From assembly GCA_023374045.1 (NCBI GenBank), contig CM041776.1, forward strand, positions 477,575,375-477,639,374: 64,000 nucleotides of DNA. Direction: 5' to 3'. Made by a program: the position numbers and the translations under genes. This document shows positions 48,498-60,015 of the stretch, piece by piece. Under the pieces are notes generated by a model that worked only from the letters and a program-made list of their open reading frames with translations, had not been told where the DNA came from and ran no database searches. The stretch is from Limonium bicolor (lineage: Eukaryota; Streptophyta; Magnoliopsida; Caryophyllales; Plumbaginaceae). Every line of letters begins with the position of its first letter. The first letter of the stretch is position 1.

Positions 48498-49960
48498 TTA
48501 CTGCTCGAAGAGGGAAGGGAACTTGGCACGCAACTCCTCCTCGAGTTCCCACGTCGCCTCACGCTCGGACTGATCAGACCACTGCACCTTAACCATAGGC
48601 AATGTCTTGCTACGTAGCCGACGAACATCCCGTGCCAAAATACGAACCGGAACTGCCTCATAAGTGAAATCATCTCTGAGTCGAAGCTGACCATAGTCAA
48701 TCACATGCGAAGGATCATGTAGATACTTCCTGAGCATCGACACATGGAACACGTCGTGCACCCCTGCTAGAGCTGGTGGCAATGCCAATCTGTAAGCCAC
48801 CGGTCCAACCTTCCCAAGCACCTCAAAAGGCCCTACAAACCGAGGACTCAGCTTGCCTCACTTCCCAAAACGAACTGCACCCCGAACTGGAGAGATCTTC
48901 AGATACACGTGGTCTCCCACCTGAAACTCAAGCGGACGACGTCTCTGATCTGCATAACTCTTCTGCCGGCTCTGGGCAACCAACAAACGCTCCCTGATAG
49001 TCTTGACTTTGTCCACAGCTCCCTGCACCAACTCAGGACCTACTATCGCCCTCTCTCGCAGGTCATCCCAACAAATAGGAGATCTACAGCGCCTACCATA
49101 CAACGCCTCATACGGAGCCATCCCAATGCTCGATTGAAAACTATTATTGTAGGCGAACTCAATCAAGGTCACATGCTGATCCCAGCTGCCCCCGAAGTCG
49201 AGCACACAAGCCCTCAACATGTCCTCCAAAATCTAATTCGTCCTCTCTGTCTGCCCATCGGTCTGAGGATGATAAGCCGAACTGAAAGCCAAATTCGTCC
49301 CTAACGCCTTATGCAGGCTCCGCCAAAAGCGAGATACAAATCTCGGATCTCTGTCCGAAACGATCGTCGCCGGCACACACACCGTGCAACCTCACAATCT
49401 CATCATAACAGCCGAGCCAGGCGCTCAAGGTTGAAGGTCTTCCTCACAGGCAAGAAATGAGCTGACTTCGTCAACCGGTCCACAATCACCCATAGCGCAT
49501 CGTACCCAGAAGATGTCCTAGGCAACCCCACAATGAAATCTATGCCAACGTTCTCCCATTTCCACTCAGGAACGGGAAGAGGCTGCAGAAGACCCGCAGG
49601 TCGCTGATGCTCAGCCTTCCACCTGCTGACAGGTTTGGCAACGAGCCACAAAATCAGAAATCTCCCTCTTCATATTCGCCCACCAAAAGGACTCTCGGAG
49701 GTCCCGGTACATCTTCACCCCTCCTGGGTGCACAGAATAAGGAGCTCCATGAGCCTCCTACATAATCTCCCGCCTAAGGTCGCCTCCAATAGGCACACAA
49801 ACTCTGCCCCTGAAGCGTAGACAATCATCGCTGGACACAGAAAACTCTGACTCCTGCTCATCTGCCAACTTCTCTCTGATCTTACACAACTCAGCATCAG
49901 CCTTCTGACCCTCTCTGATCCGCTCAATCAAAGTAGACTGGACCTGAATCGAAGCAATCA
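48498..49960 (-). pseudogene. Tekay integrase and chromodomain-like C-terminus, broken
   Basis: The integrase core shows D in VGIDFIVGLP (about 49530-49560) and the stretch [14 protein letters not shown] (about 49236-49277), where the glutamate of the DDE triad lies. Directly after it is an in-frame TAG (49233-49235) in place of a glutamine codon. LEDMLRACVLDFGGSWDQ and FAYNNSFQSSIGMAPYEALYG follow. The end (48498-48821) has [14 protein letters not shown] and a chromodomain-like tail, [20 protein letters not shown], typical of Tekay elements. In chromoviruses this domain is thought to guide integration to heterochromatin. Frameshifts lie near 48860 and 49400. Confidence 0.88.
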
Positions 49961-50482
49961 TCCCACGGTCGACCGAACAACCCAAATGCCCATACGCTGA
50001 AGCTCAATAGCAGACCTCTGAACCCCTGACAACGAACAAGCAAGACCAGGAGCACCCCTACGGCTCAAGGCATCAGCCACCACATTCGCTCTACCCGGAT
50101 GGTAGAGGATCTCCAGGTCGTAGTCATGTAACAGCTCCAACCAGCGCCGCTGTCTCAAATTCAATTCCTTCTGCGTGAACAGATATTTGAGACTCTTGTG
50201 ATCCGTGTAGACCTTACACGTCACCCCATACAAATAGTGCCGCCAGATCTTCAAGGCGAAGACCACAGCAGCTAGCTCCAAGTCATAGGTAGGATAATTC
50301 TTCTCATACGGCTTCAACTGTCGTGACCCATATGCTACCACCTTTCCCTGCTGCATCAAACACACACCCAGCCCTCTATGGGAAGCGTCACAGAACACCT
50401 CAAAGCCCTCTGTCCCAGAAGGCAACGTCAAAATCGGGCCGAAGTCAACCTCTTCTTCATCCTCTGGAAGCTCTCCTGGCAT
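49961..50482 (-). pseudogene. Tekay RNase H domain
   Basis: An uninterrupted stretch with [46 protein letters not shown] and [13 protein letters not shown], the gypsy RNase H signature with its acidic residues. It removes RNA during reverse transcription. Confidence 0.9.
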
Positions 50483-51260
50483 GCCTCACTCCAATCAAAC
50501 TTGACATCCTTCCTAAGAAGACGAGTCAAGGGAGATACGATCTTAGAAAAGCCCTCCACGAACTTCCTATAATACCCAGCCAATCCCAGAAAACTGCGCA
50601 CCTCAGACACACTAGTGGGCTTCGCCCACTCCATAACCGCCTTAATCTTCTCCGGGTCCACAGAAATACCATCCTTCGAAACCACGTGGCCAAGAACACC
50701 ACTCTATCCAACCAGAACTCGCACTTCTTCAATTTAGCATACAACTCCTTCTCCTTCAACGTCTGTAGAACCATCCTCAGATGCTCCTCATGCTCCTCAG
50801 CACTCTTGGAGTACACCAAGATGTCGTCAATAAACACAACTACAAAAGAATCCAAGAAAGGTTTGAAGACTCTGTTCATCATATCCATGAAGAACGACGG
50901 GGCATTGGTCAAACCAAAAGGCATGACCAAGAACTCATAATGCCCATACGGGTCCTAAATGCAGACTTAGACACATCCTCGGCCTTAATCTTCAGCTGAT
51001 GATATCCAGAACGCAAGTCGATCTTCGAGAAGACTGTCGCCCCTGCTAACTGGTCGAAGAGATCATCAATGCGGGGAAGAGGATACCGGTTCTTGATGGT
51101 AACCTTATTCAATTCCCTATAGTCAATGCACAACTGAAGGAGCCATCCTTCTTCTTCACAAACAACACAGGTGCTCCCCATGGAGACACACTAGGGCGAA
51201 TGAAGCCCTTATCCAGAAGATCCTGCAGCTGCACCTTCAGCTCCTTAAGCTCTGCCGGAC
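50428..51260 (-). pseudogene. Tekay reverse transcriptase, frameshifted
   Basis: Motifs in order: [19 protein letters not shown] (about 51068-51124), [35 protein letters not shown], catalytic FIDD at 50823-50834, then [20 protein letters not shown] and [17 protein letters not shown]. Frameshifts lie near 51130 (just before CIDYR), 50935 and 50700. Confidence 0.9.
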
Positions 51261-51860
51261 TCATGCGATAGGGAGCCTTAGAGATAGGCTGAGTCCCTGG
51301 CGCTAACTCAATAGAAAACTCCACCTCACGATCAGGTGGTAGTCCTGGCACATCGTCCTGGAACACCTCAGGAAACTCACACACAATGGGTATATCCTCC
51401 AACCGGGATCCCTCCTTAACCTCAGGTACAAAGCAGAGAAAACCCTGGCAGCCCTTCCTCAAGGAACGGACTGCCTGCATAGCAGACACCAACACAGGAG
51501 CACAAGGAATGGAGTTCCCCACAAAGGCAAAACGGGCCTCACCCGGTCTATCAAACACAACTCTCCTAGCTGCACAATCTATATGGGCATGGTGCTCTGC
51601 TAGCCAGTCCATGCCCAAAATCACATCGAAGCAAGACATACGCATAGGGATCAAATCAGCAGACAAGTTCCTATCCATAATCACTACCGGAACCGACTTA
51701 CACACAGAATCAAGTACACAAGCAGGTACGCCACTCAGCGGGCTAGAAATACACAAATCCACATCACAGGGACAGCAGACAACCCGAGACTACCCACTAA
51801 ATCAGCAGACACAAAGGAGTGGGTAGCTCCTGAATCAAACAAGCAGAAAACTGGCTGAGA
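51260..51860 (-). pseudogene. Tekay protease and linker to RT
   Basis: Protease active site DSGATHSFVSADLVG (about 51790-51835), frameshift near 51760, then FDVILGMDWLAEHHAHIDC, typical of gypsy retropepsins. The linker carries FPEVFQDDVPGLPPDREVEF and the RT start IELAPGTQPISKAPYRM. Confidence 0.88.
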
Positions 51861-52961
51861 AGAGATCTGAAGAATACCTGACACTACTCGGCCTGAGTCA
51901 CGGTCTCGCTCACCAGCTAGAGCGTACACACGAGCCTGGGTCTGGGGCTTCTTCTGATCAGTCTTCTGCCCGGACCCTGAACCAGCTCCTCGGCCCTCAG
52001 AACCGCCACTGCTACCTCCACCTCTAGCCTGTGGACACTGGGCAATGCGATGGTCTAGCGAACCACACTTGAAGCACGCCCCGGACTTCCTGTAGCACTC
52101 CCGCCCAGGATGGAAACGGTCACACTCCGCACACTTCTCCACAGCAGGGGATGCTGATGAAGAAGAACCCCGGTCTCCTCTATACTTCTTCTTCTGAGAA
52201 GAAGTCTGCTCACGCCTCTCGGGCTCCTCCACACCCCTTCCTCTTCTGGTCCTTGCCCTTATCGGGCCTCTGGTCCCTCTTCTCAACCGCTGCCTAGCCT
52301 GCAGCTCAGACTCCACCACCAACGCCACATCGGCCACATCCCTGAAGGTCTTGTGGCGAAAAGGTGCCACAGCAGCTCGAATGTCACCCCTCAACCCAGC
52401 CTCAAACTTCCTAGCCTTCCGGTTATCATCCGGCTCAGGCACAAACTTCGAAAGGGAAATAAACTTCCTCACATAGTCGTCCACTGACATCTCCTTCGTC
52501 TGGGAAGCCTCCCATACTCTACAATCTTCTGATCACGAAAGACGTCGGGATAGAACTGCTGATTGAAGCAGCCCCTGAACTGCTCCCATGTCCATGGGTG
52601 GGGGTACTTCCCTTCGACCGACTTCCACCACTCCTTCGCCTCACTCTGAAACATGAAGGTAGCGAATCCGACTTTCTGATCCTCCTCACATCCCATGACC
52701 CGCAGAGGTCCTCAATGGCAGTGATCCAGTGGCTCGCCTCCTGTGGGTCGCCACTAGCATCAAAAGAAGGTGGCTTCAGCTTCAGAACTCCTGAAGCGCC
52801 TTCACGTTGTTGCCCCCCGCGTTACCGGCTCCTGCCGCCTGACCAGCAGTGGCCCCTACAGTCTGCAGCACCTGGGTCACCACCTGCTGCACAATCTCTG
52901 CAATGTCCCCCTGGGGAGCATCGCCTGCAGCTGCACCACGTCCTGAACGTCGGGGAGGCAT
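51861..52961 (-). pseudogene. gag: Tekay gag, frameshifted
   Basis: Start chosen at 52961 (MPPRRSGRG), shared with the sister copy at 2493. A two-base deletion near 52785 (after NVKALQEF) and further breaks near 52700 and 52500 split the gag domain. Its core is still readable: FATFMFQSEAKEWWKSVEGKYP, then VDDYVRKFISLSKFVPEP. The cysteine clusters (CAECDRFHPGREC and CFKCGSLDHRIAQC, about 52030-52140) are intact. Confidence 0.88.
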
Positions 52962-53067
52962 ACTGAAGATACAACACAAAATTTATCAGAAACCAAGCAG
53001 CACAGCAGACCTTTCAGACACCCACACATGCAGACAAACCCCACAACACCAAAGAACGAGCAACCTG

Positions 53068-53079
53068 GCTCTGATACCA
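53068..53079 (-). other. Primer-binding site, initiator-Met tRNA type
   Basis: Sense strand TGGTATCAGAGC, five bases from the 5' LTR (53085). Confidence 0.93.
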
Positions 53080-53084
53080 CTAAA

Positions 53085-55044
53085 TGTAACGACCCCAAAA
53101 CCGGCCTAGGAGTTAGGGCCGTTACACGCCGCGAGTCTACTACCTAACGTCGCAAGGCTCTAAGCAAACGAATCCCAAAACCGAATAAGAAACTTGTATA
53201 AATACCAAAGTTTACAAGATCCAAATCTTATAAGTCAAATACAAAGAGAGAGGCCCGAAGGCTACACAAAGTACTAAAGCGTCCAAAGCGCAAGCAAACA
53301 AAGTCTAAAGACATATAAATAACGAAGCTCCAGAAGGGGACGAGAAGAGAAGATCCCACGAGCTCAATCTGCAACAAAGTAAAGGGGTGAGCTAAACAGC
53401 CCAGCAAGCAGAAGACTTCCTCAAGGAAGCCCACTCAAAACAGAAGCAGAAGAATACTTATAAACAGAGAGGATAGCGGAGTCATATAAATAGACAGAAT
53501 GAAACCACAAAACAGAGGCAGAGCAGAACGGAATATCACTTCAAAACAAGTCGGACTTTCAGATCAGAAGAAGAGTGGGACACTAGTAACAAGCTAACAC
53601 AACAGAAGGACTCACATAAGGTCCTATGGATCCGAGGATCCCACAACAGAAGCCGTAGAGACAGCTAACAGACCCGTCGGTCAAATAACTCCTAAGGGAG
53701 ACCCTAAGGAGTATAAACAGAAGGAATTCCTGCGCAGCATGCTACGGGACAGCCCGACCCGACTATCCAAGGCTCAGAAGCAAAGTAACTAGGTCCCAAA
53801 ACCAAAAGCTCACAAAACAGATCTTAAGTGCATAAAATGCATATAAACAGCATAAGAAGCTTGTACACAGATAGGGGAATCCAACCCCGCAAACGGAACT
53901 CAAAACGGAGCTAAAAAGAGAAGTTATGCTCAAAACAGTGGCATGTCCGAACTTGCGTCCGACCTTGCAAGTTCGGACAGAGGCCGAGAGTCAGAAGTCG
54001 CGGAGATACAATGTCCGAACTTACGTCCGAACGTCGAAGTTCGGACGTAAGTCGAGAGTTAAAAGCCAGAAATCTTCGTGTCCGAACTTGCGTCCGACCT
54101 TGCAAGTTCGGACACCAGTCGAAACTTGTACCAAGAATTCGTCATCGCGTTCGGTCCGAACATCGAAGTTCGGACCGATGTTCGGACACTTCAAAACCTT
54201 CAAAAACAAAACGCGCCCGATGACCTGTCCGAACTTACAAGTTCGGACAGACGTTCGGACAGAGCGAAACTGTCGAAATTCAGAACGAACAAACGCGCAG
54301 AAATCCAACCAAAATCAAACTCAAACTCACCCAAATCCACTGAATGGTAAATCAGTACCCTCGGGGGTTTAGCCAAACGATCAACAACACAAAACCGATG
54401 AGAAAACGCACAAGCAACACACGAAATCAGATACGAAAAGATATTAAAATCAATCCCCGAGGGTGAGCAAACTACCCCGATTCCATCCCCCACTTACTTC
54501 GAATTGCAGAGAAGGTTGCACCAATCTGAAGCAGAGCGAAGACCCGACACACTGCAGCCCCGAACAGCGCAATCAGCCGCTGAATTTGCAGAGAACAGCC
54601 CCCAAAAACAGAATGTAAAATCAGAAAACTGCTTCTCCAAAACAGCAAAGAGACTACCGAATTCACCAACGCACCTACCTGATTTGCAGAGGGGAAGAAT
54701 CTGAACAGAAGTAGCAGCAGAACCGATGACAAACGCAGCAAAGATCCACACGAACTTAGAAGCACAGAAATGGAGAAGAAGAGAGGGAGAGCGCAGAAAC
54801 TGTCGCGAGGAAGAACGCACGATTTGAAAAATGATCGTGGATTGAGAATGTAAAAATAAAATAATGACTCATCCCTCTAAATAAGTCTTACCAAATAAAA
54901 GGGAGGGGAATGACCTCCTTGCCCCCGCCTTTTAACTTAAAGACTCCGGCGTCCTCTCTACTAAACAAAGCACACATAACATAACTTAAATTAATAACAT
55001 TGTTATGTCATGAAATCTGAAAACGTAAAATACGGAGTATTACA
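53085..55044 (-). mobile_element. 5' LTR of the Tekay-like element
   Basis: 1960 bp. Aligns to 46480-48451 with a low number of differences, many of them one- to three-base length changes (for example near 53203, 53556-53570 and 53687). Carries the promoter for the element. Confidence 0.93.
53942..54260. repeat. Array of GTCCGAAC/GTTCGGAC dyads (5' LTR)
   Basis: Same as 47342-47680; in this LTR the array lies in the downstream half, toward the PBS, so it would be in the transcript leader if transcription starts near 54870. Confidence 0.82.
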
Positions 55045-55371
55045 TTTCTCCTCCTTTTGAACTCCAAATTCAACCCAATTTTTTCCTAAACATTCCTCAT
55101 GTTTTCCCACATGTTTTAACATCTTTTGGGCATCCTAAAACCCTCTCTAATCATCCCCAAAACACCTTAGACTTTTACTCACTTTTACTAAATCCTTAAC
55201 ACCTAGAACATTTTTTTTGCCTTACACTTGTAACTTGTATTCTTGCATAAAACCTCCATGAACAATGCCCAAGTCATTCTCATACTTATCAACACCTAAA
55301 TTCCCTTTCTTTCACCAAATCAACCCTTAACCATTCCTAGTGAAACCTAGGTCACCAAACATCATTAAAAC
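55045..55371 (-). mobile_element. LTR E2, right part
   Basis: Continues E2 after the Tekay insertion (TTTCT repeated at 55045-55049). Homologous to about 57375-57910 of E3. E3 is inserted at 55372. Confidence 0.8.
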
Positions 55372-58300
55372 TGTAACACCCCATCCAACATTAACACACT
55401 TAACAACTATCTGCAGCGGAAAACATACTTCATCACATTACTTAACTCGTTGGTGTTACACGCCGTTAACCACCCACGTGGCTAACAAGGCTATTACATA
55501 TACATTGTATCGGTCTGATGGACTAGATTCCCGAGCGACCACTCATTACTATCCCTTTCCATTAACAACTACTGATAGAAATACATACACATTCCAACTG
55601 TACAGATTTTACCAACTAATGCCGATAACAATTTCGGTCTTACTACACCTACAATACATATACAATTGAAATGGCTATTCGTGTATAAACAACTACCCCG
55701 TCCTACTCTCGAACGGCTTCCAGCACCTTGTACCTGAAATAGGAAAGAGAAGAAAGGGTGGCCCCCCAGGGGCCCAGCACCTTTGTTGGTATGGTAATCC
55801 CGCAGCCCGCATGCTACCGGGCCACGCACAACTAATTGTCGTCTTAGCATGCGGTTGATTATATTTGAATCATGCATGTAAACTATAAACACACAACACA
55901 TAACATTCCACCACAATGGGCTCAACAAACAGATAACACATCCTTACTTGATAAGTCACTCATTGTGTTCATTAACCCTAGAGGGTTCTCCTCTAGTGGA
56001 GCTACTTCCTTAATAGATGACACTTACCCAATAATCGGGTTATCCATAAACGTCTCTTTTATAAACTGGGATTCATATCCATGATCCACATACACCACAT
56101 AACAACACTTTTCACGTTTCAACGTGCACATAACATAACATCGCAATGGGAATTGCAGTACAACAAAAACACATAACATAACGGGAACAGTTCTCTTAGG
56201 AACCGACCCAAACATAGTTAATTCACTTGTGAGCCTAGAGAATGATGCCACCCTCATGATAAACTCGTTATACAACACTCATTACCGTCCTAATAGTCGG
56301 ACGAGTAACTTAAGTTAAGATGGTTCGGATATAGTGACCCGAACACACCACAGAAACACATGTTCCCCCTAAACCGATCATAAGTCAGAATAGCTAAGCT
56401 TTGGAGTAAGCTAGTGGGATATTGTAATCCAAGAAGGAAACAACCATAACAGAGAGGAGGGTAAAGCTAAGAAGGATACCCACTCCCAAACAACGCGTGA
56501 CCGGAACAACCGGATTCCTCACCCCCCCATAATATATATATATAAACATAGTTAAGGGCTCCACTGTGGAACCTGTCACATCCATACACCATACAGTATT
56601 ACAACTGGATTAAACACACAAGGGAGGTCCATACATTCACACACAAACATCACACAATTAACTCACGCATAGCCGTGGTTAGAACATTCCCATGGTTTGG
56701 GTCGTTAAATCCGGACACCGTTCTCTTATGTGATCCTAGATTTGGTTAGCTAAGGTATAACACTTTCGAGGTTAAACGGTATCGGAATTGAACACGCCAC
56801 ATAAATGAATTACTATAAACTCATTACATATTTTATCTTACAACGTGGCAAACATACAGAAAAACACATTGGCATACAAGCCGGTGTAATCCGGTAGGAC
56901 ACAGGTTGCAAGAAAACCATACCTGTCACCAAGGTCCACTCTAATGTGTCCTCCTATGTTCCTCGAACAATCCTTGAACAACTGGTAACAATACAATTAC
57001 TTTCATTAACATTGGGGTAATATGTTGTTTAACGTCTATTGCGCCCATAGTTAACCCCATCATCCCATTACACTTAATTTTACTCTTGTGATCTTAAGTT
57101 CACAACTCTCACACCAAACCTAACACTTGTTTACCCACTTTAAGGCCTTTACTTGTCACCAAACAAGGCCTAAACATCATCTAAAACCATTACCATTCAA
57201 TCCCCCATCATTAGCAGCCTTAAACAAATTTTTTTCTTCATCTCTGGTCTTGACCGCCCCTCTGGGGCGGTCCATAACAGAAGCTATACGTTTTTTTTTC
57301 ACTTCTCTGCACTGGACCTCCCCACAAGGGCGGTCCCTAGGGGCGGTCCAGAATAGACCCCATAATAAAAACCGTTTTTCTCCTCATTTTGAACTCCAAA
57401 TTCACCCCAATCTTTTCCCATGCATTACACATGTTTTCCCACATGTTTTAACATCTTTTTGGCATACTAAAACCCTCTCTAAACATCCAAAAAAACTCCT
57501 TAAACTTTTACTCAAGCTTTTACTACATCCTTAACATTTAGAACATTTTACTTACACTTGTAACTTGTAATTTTGCTTAAAGCTTCCACTAACCAAAGTG
57601 TTCTTCACCACAAGATAACCACTCCTAAAGCATCATTTTACATCACACTCACCCCCTTTACACACACTCCTCAAGCCTTTCCCACAAGTTCCTAATTAAA
57701 CCTTCACAAGGCATTACACTTCCATTGTTCACCAAACTATGCACAAGACTTTACCACACCTCCACCATCATCTTGGTGTATCTAGAATCATCCATTAGTT
57801 CTCTAAATCTCCAAGACTATGCCCAAGGCATCTTAACATTTAAGAACACCTTAATTCACTTTCTTTCACCATCTTAACACTTAACAATTCCTAGTATAAT
57901 CTAGGTCACCAAATCTCATTAGAATACATAAACTCCTTTGTTTATCAACTAAATTTTGCCATAGCTTCTCTTGTATCACATTACACCAAAACACATAGTT
58001 TTTCCACCATTATACAATCCAAGAACACTAAATCTCTTAATACACATTCCTTACACACAAACATATTGTTTTTCATCCTTTAACCATCAAAGACATTCAC
58101 CTTAACAAGAGATGTTCTTTACACACAACTAAACCTTTAAACTACACTACATCACAATATAGTGCATAAACTTAAATTGCTTGGCACTTAGGTCCTTAAA
58201 TAACATGGCTCTTAGGCCCTTAAATTGCATTAAACTTAAACACTCAATTTCCACATTTACATGCCTTCAACTTGCGAATACACACAACAATGCTCCCATG

Positions 58301-59894
58301 TCCTTTTAGTCCACCTTGTGGATAGTTTTCTAGCTCATTTCCCATTGGATCTTTAGGTTATATTAAGCAAATATAGCTCAATTCCCTAGTACTCTAAGCC
58401 ACCTTAAGAGAGGTCATTTACCTCTTTATTTTCCAAGCTTTCTCACTTGTTTTCTCTTGTTTTTCTTGATTGAAAATCGGCAAGGAGCTTTTATCACTTG
58501 TCAACCTTCTAACCAATACACATATAAGGGTAATGAGCATTAAGTTTAATACTCAAACTCATAATTAAACCGTAGGTTTACATAAGTGTCTTAAAACACT
58601 AAAATTTGATGATTACCTTTGGAATTTGAAAGAGAGCTTGGTTAAGTGGCAAGATAGGACTCCTCCTAGTCCCTTGAAGATTGAATTAAGCTAAGAAAAT
58701 AGCAAGACAAGGCACCATTGTAAGGTGAATTTTCGGCTATACAAAGATAATGATGGGAACTTGGATTTTCTTTGATTTTCCTTACCTTGAAACAAAGGAG
58801 AATGAGAAGGCATGGAAATATGAGCTCAAGCTCCTTCAATGGTGAATCTCCATGGCACCAAAATTGAGTTCTTGAAGATTTGAAAAGAGGGAAATGAAGA
58901 GCTCACTCTAACTAAGACAAAGGTAGTCTTGAAATTGATTTTGGAGCATGGAGTCATAAGTTACAAGCATTCAAAGATGGAGAATGGCTACTTGCTGTAG
59001 CAAAACGAGAATGGAGAAGGGAGGATGAGGTTGGAGACGGTGGGAATCAAAAAGAAGAGAAGAGAAAGTGAGGAGAGAGGTAAGTTTTGGAGATATTTAA
59101 GTTATAAAGCAAAAGTAACCCTTTTACATACTTTTCTTTCTTTCTTTTAATTGGCTATCCAAGTGTGATGACTCACACCACTAAAACCGTGGCCCCTTAC
59201 ATATTAGAGATATATATGGTCTTTGTTGACCATCTAAACAACTTATGTTGACTTATGACTTAAACTAGCACTATTTGAGCACTATTCACAAATTAAGGCA
59301 CATATTTGTGAATTTTTTGATTTCCCATTGATCTAGACTTCCTAATGTGATACTAAGTAGTACACATGTTTATTAAAGAGTAATGATGGACATTTAGCCA
59401 CTCAAAGCTCATTTACAAGACAATTTTTCAGAAATGTGCTTTAAGGCTCCTTAAAGCACATTTTGTGTTTTAGCTTGTTTTCAAGCTTGGTTTTCTTTAG
59501 TAATTGATTTAATATGTTCATTAACATATAAATAAGGTCTTGGTAAGCTTATTAGGTCTAAACGAAACTTATCCCAAGCTTAGAGCACATTTTCGCCCAT
59601 ATTGGCTTTAAGGTATTTATTTCTGTTTTGTTTGGTTTAATTGTCTACCAAAGTTTCCTAAGGACTTAATTAGCCTTATTAAGTCATAATTGAATGTTAT
59701 AAAGTCTTGGTAGGCTCTTTGGGTCCTAACCAAGTTCACTCCAAGCTTAGAGCATGTTTTTGCTTCAACTGTGTCTTAGTGCTTTTTGTGTTTACTATGG
59801 TTTAAATTGTTCACTAAAGTTTCTAAGGCACTTTCTAGCCTTTAAATATCATAGTTTAACATTTAAACAATATATCAAGGTTTGGGGTATTTCA
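55372..59894 (-). mobile_element. LTR E3, complete, about 4.5 kb
   Basis: Sense start TGAAATACC at 59894, preceded by the PPT AAGGGGGGTAGAT (59895-59907); sense end GGTGTTACA at 55372. At 4523 bp it is exceptionally long for a gypsy LTR. Non-coding; contains the U5 hairpin (55465-55486), a dyad at 56286-56303, the GGACCGCCCC dyads (57252-57350), a long C/A/T-rich part (57400-58350), and a perfect dyad near 59446-59469 (arms GTGCTTTAAGG and CCTTAAAGCAC). Confidence 0.82.
55465..55486 (-). other. Conserved U5 hairpin
   Basis: Plus-strand arms GTTAACCAC and GTGGCTAAC around CCAC. The one imperfect pair (A-C on plus) is G-U on the sense strand. Confidence 0.6.
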
Positions 59895-59911
59895 ATCTAC
59901 CCCCCTTAAAA

Positions 59912-59931
59912 GAACTTCATCCTTGAAGTTC
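59912..59931 (-). other. Pre-PPT hairpin with AGGA loop
   Basis: Sense arm GAACTTCA, loop AGGA, arm TGAAGTTC; perfect 8-bp stem four nt from the PPT. Differs from 48470-48489 at two positions per arm, both compensated. Confidence 0.7.
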
Positions 59932-60015
59932 ACATTTCCCATGCATCATTAGACTAGAATACGGGAATTACTTGCAAAATAAAACTTCCATAACTAACAT
60001 ACTTTAAATCACAAC

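Larger units (their letters stand above)
46480..55044 (-). mobile_element. Complete Tekay/Del-like chromovirus (Ty3/gypsy), 8565 bp
   Basis: Two LTRs (1972 and 1960 bp, TGTAAC...ATTACA), perfect 5-bp target duplication TTTCT, methionine-tRNA PBS, PPT AAGGGGGGAGTGA, and gag, protease, RT, RNase H, integrase and a chromodomain-like C-terminus in chromovirus order. It lies within LTR E2. The coding region is full length but broken by several frameshifts and a nonsense codon. Confidence 0.95.
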
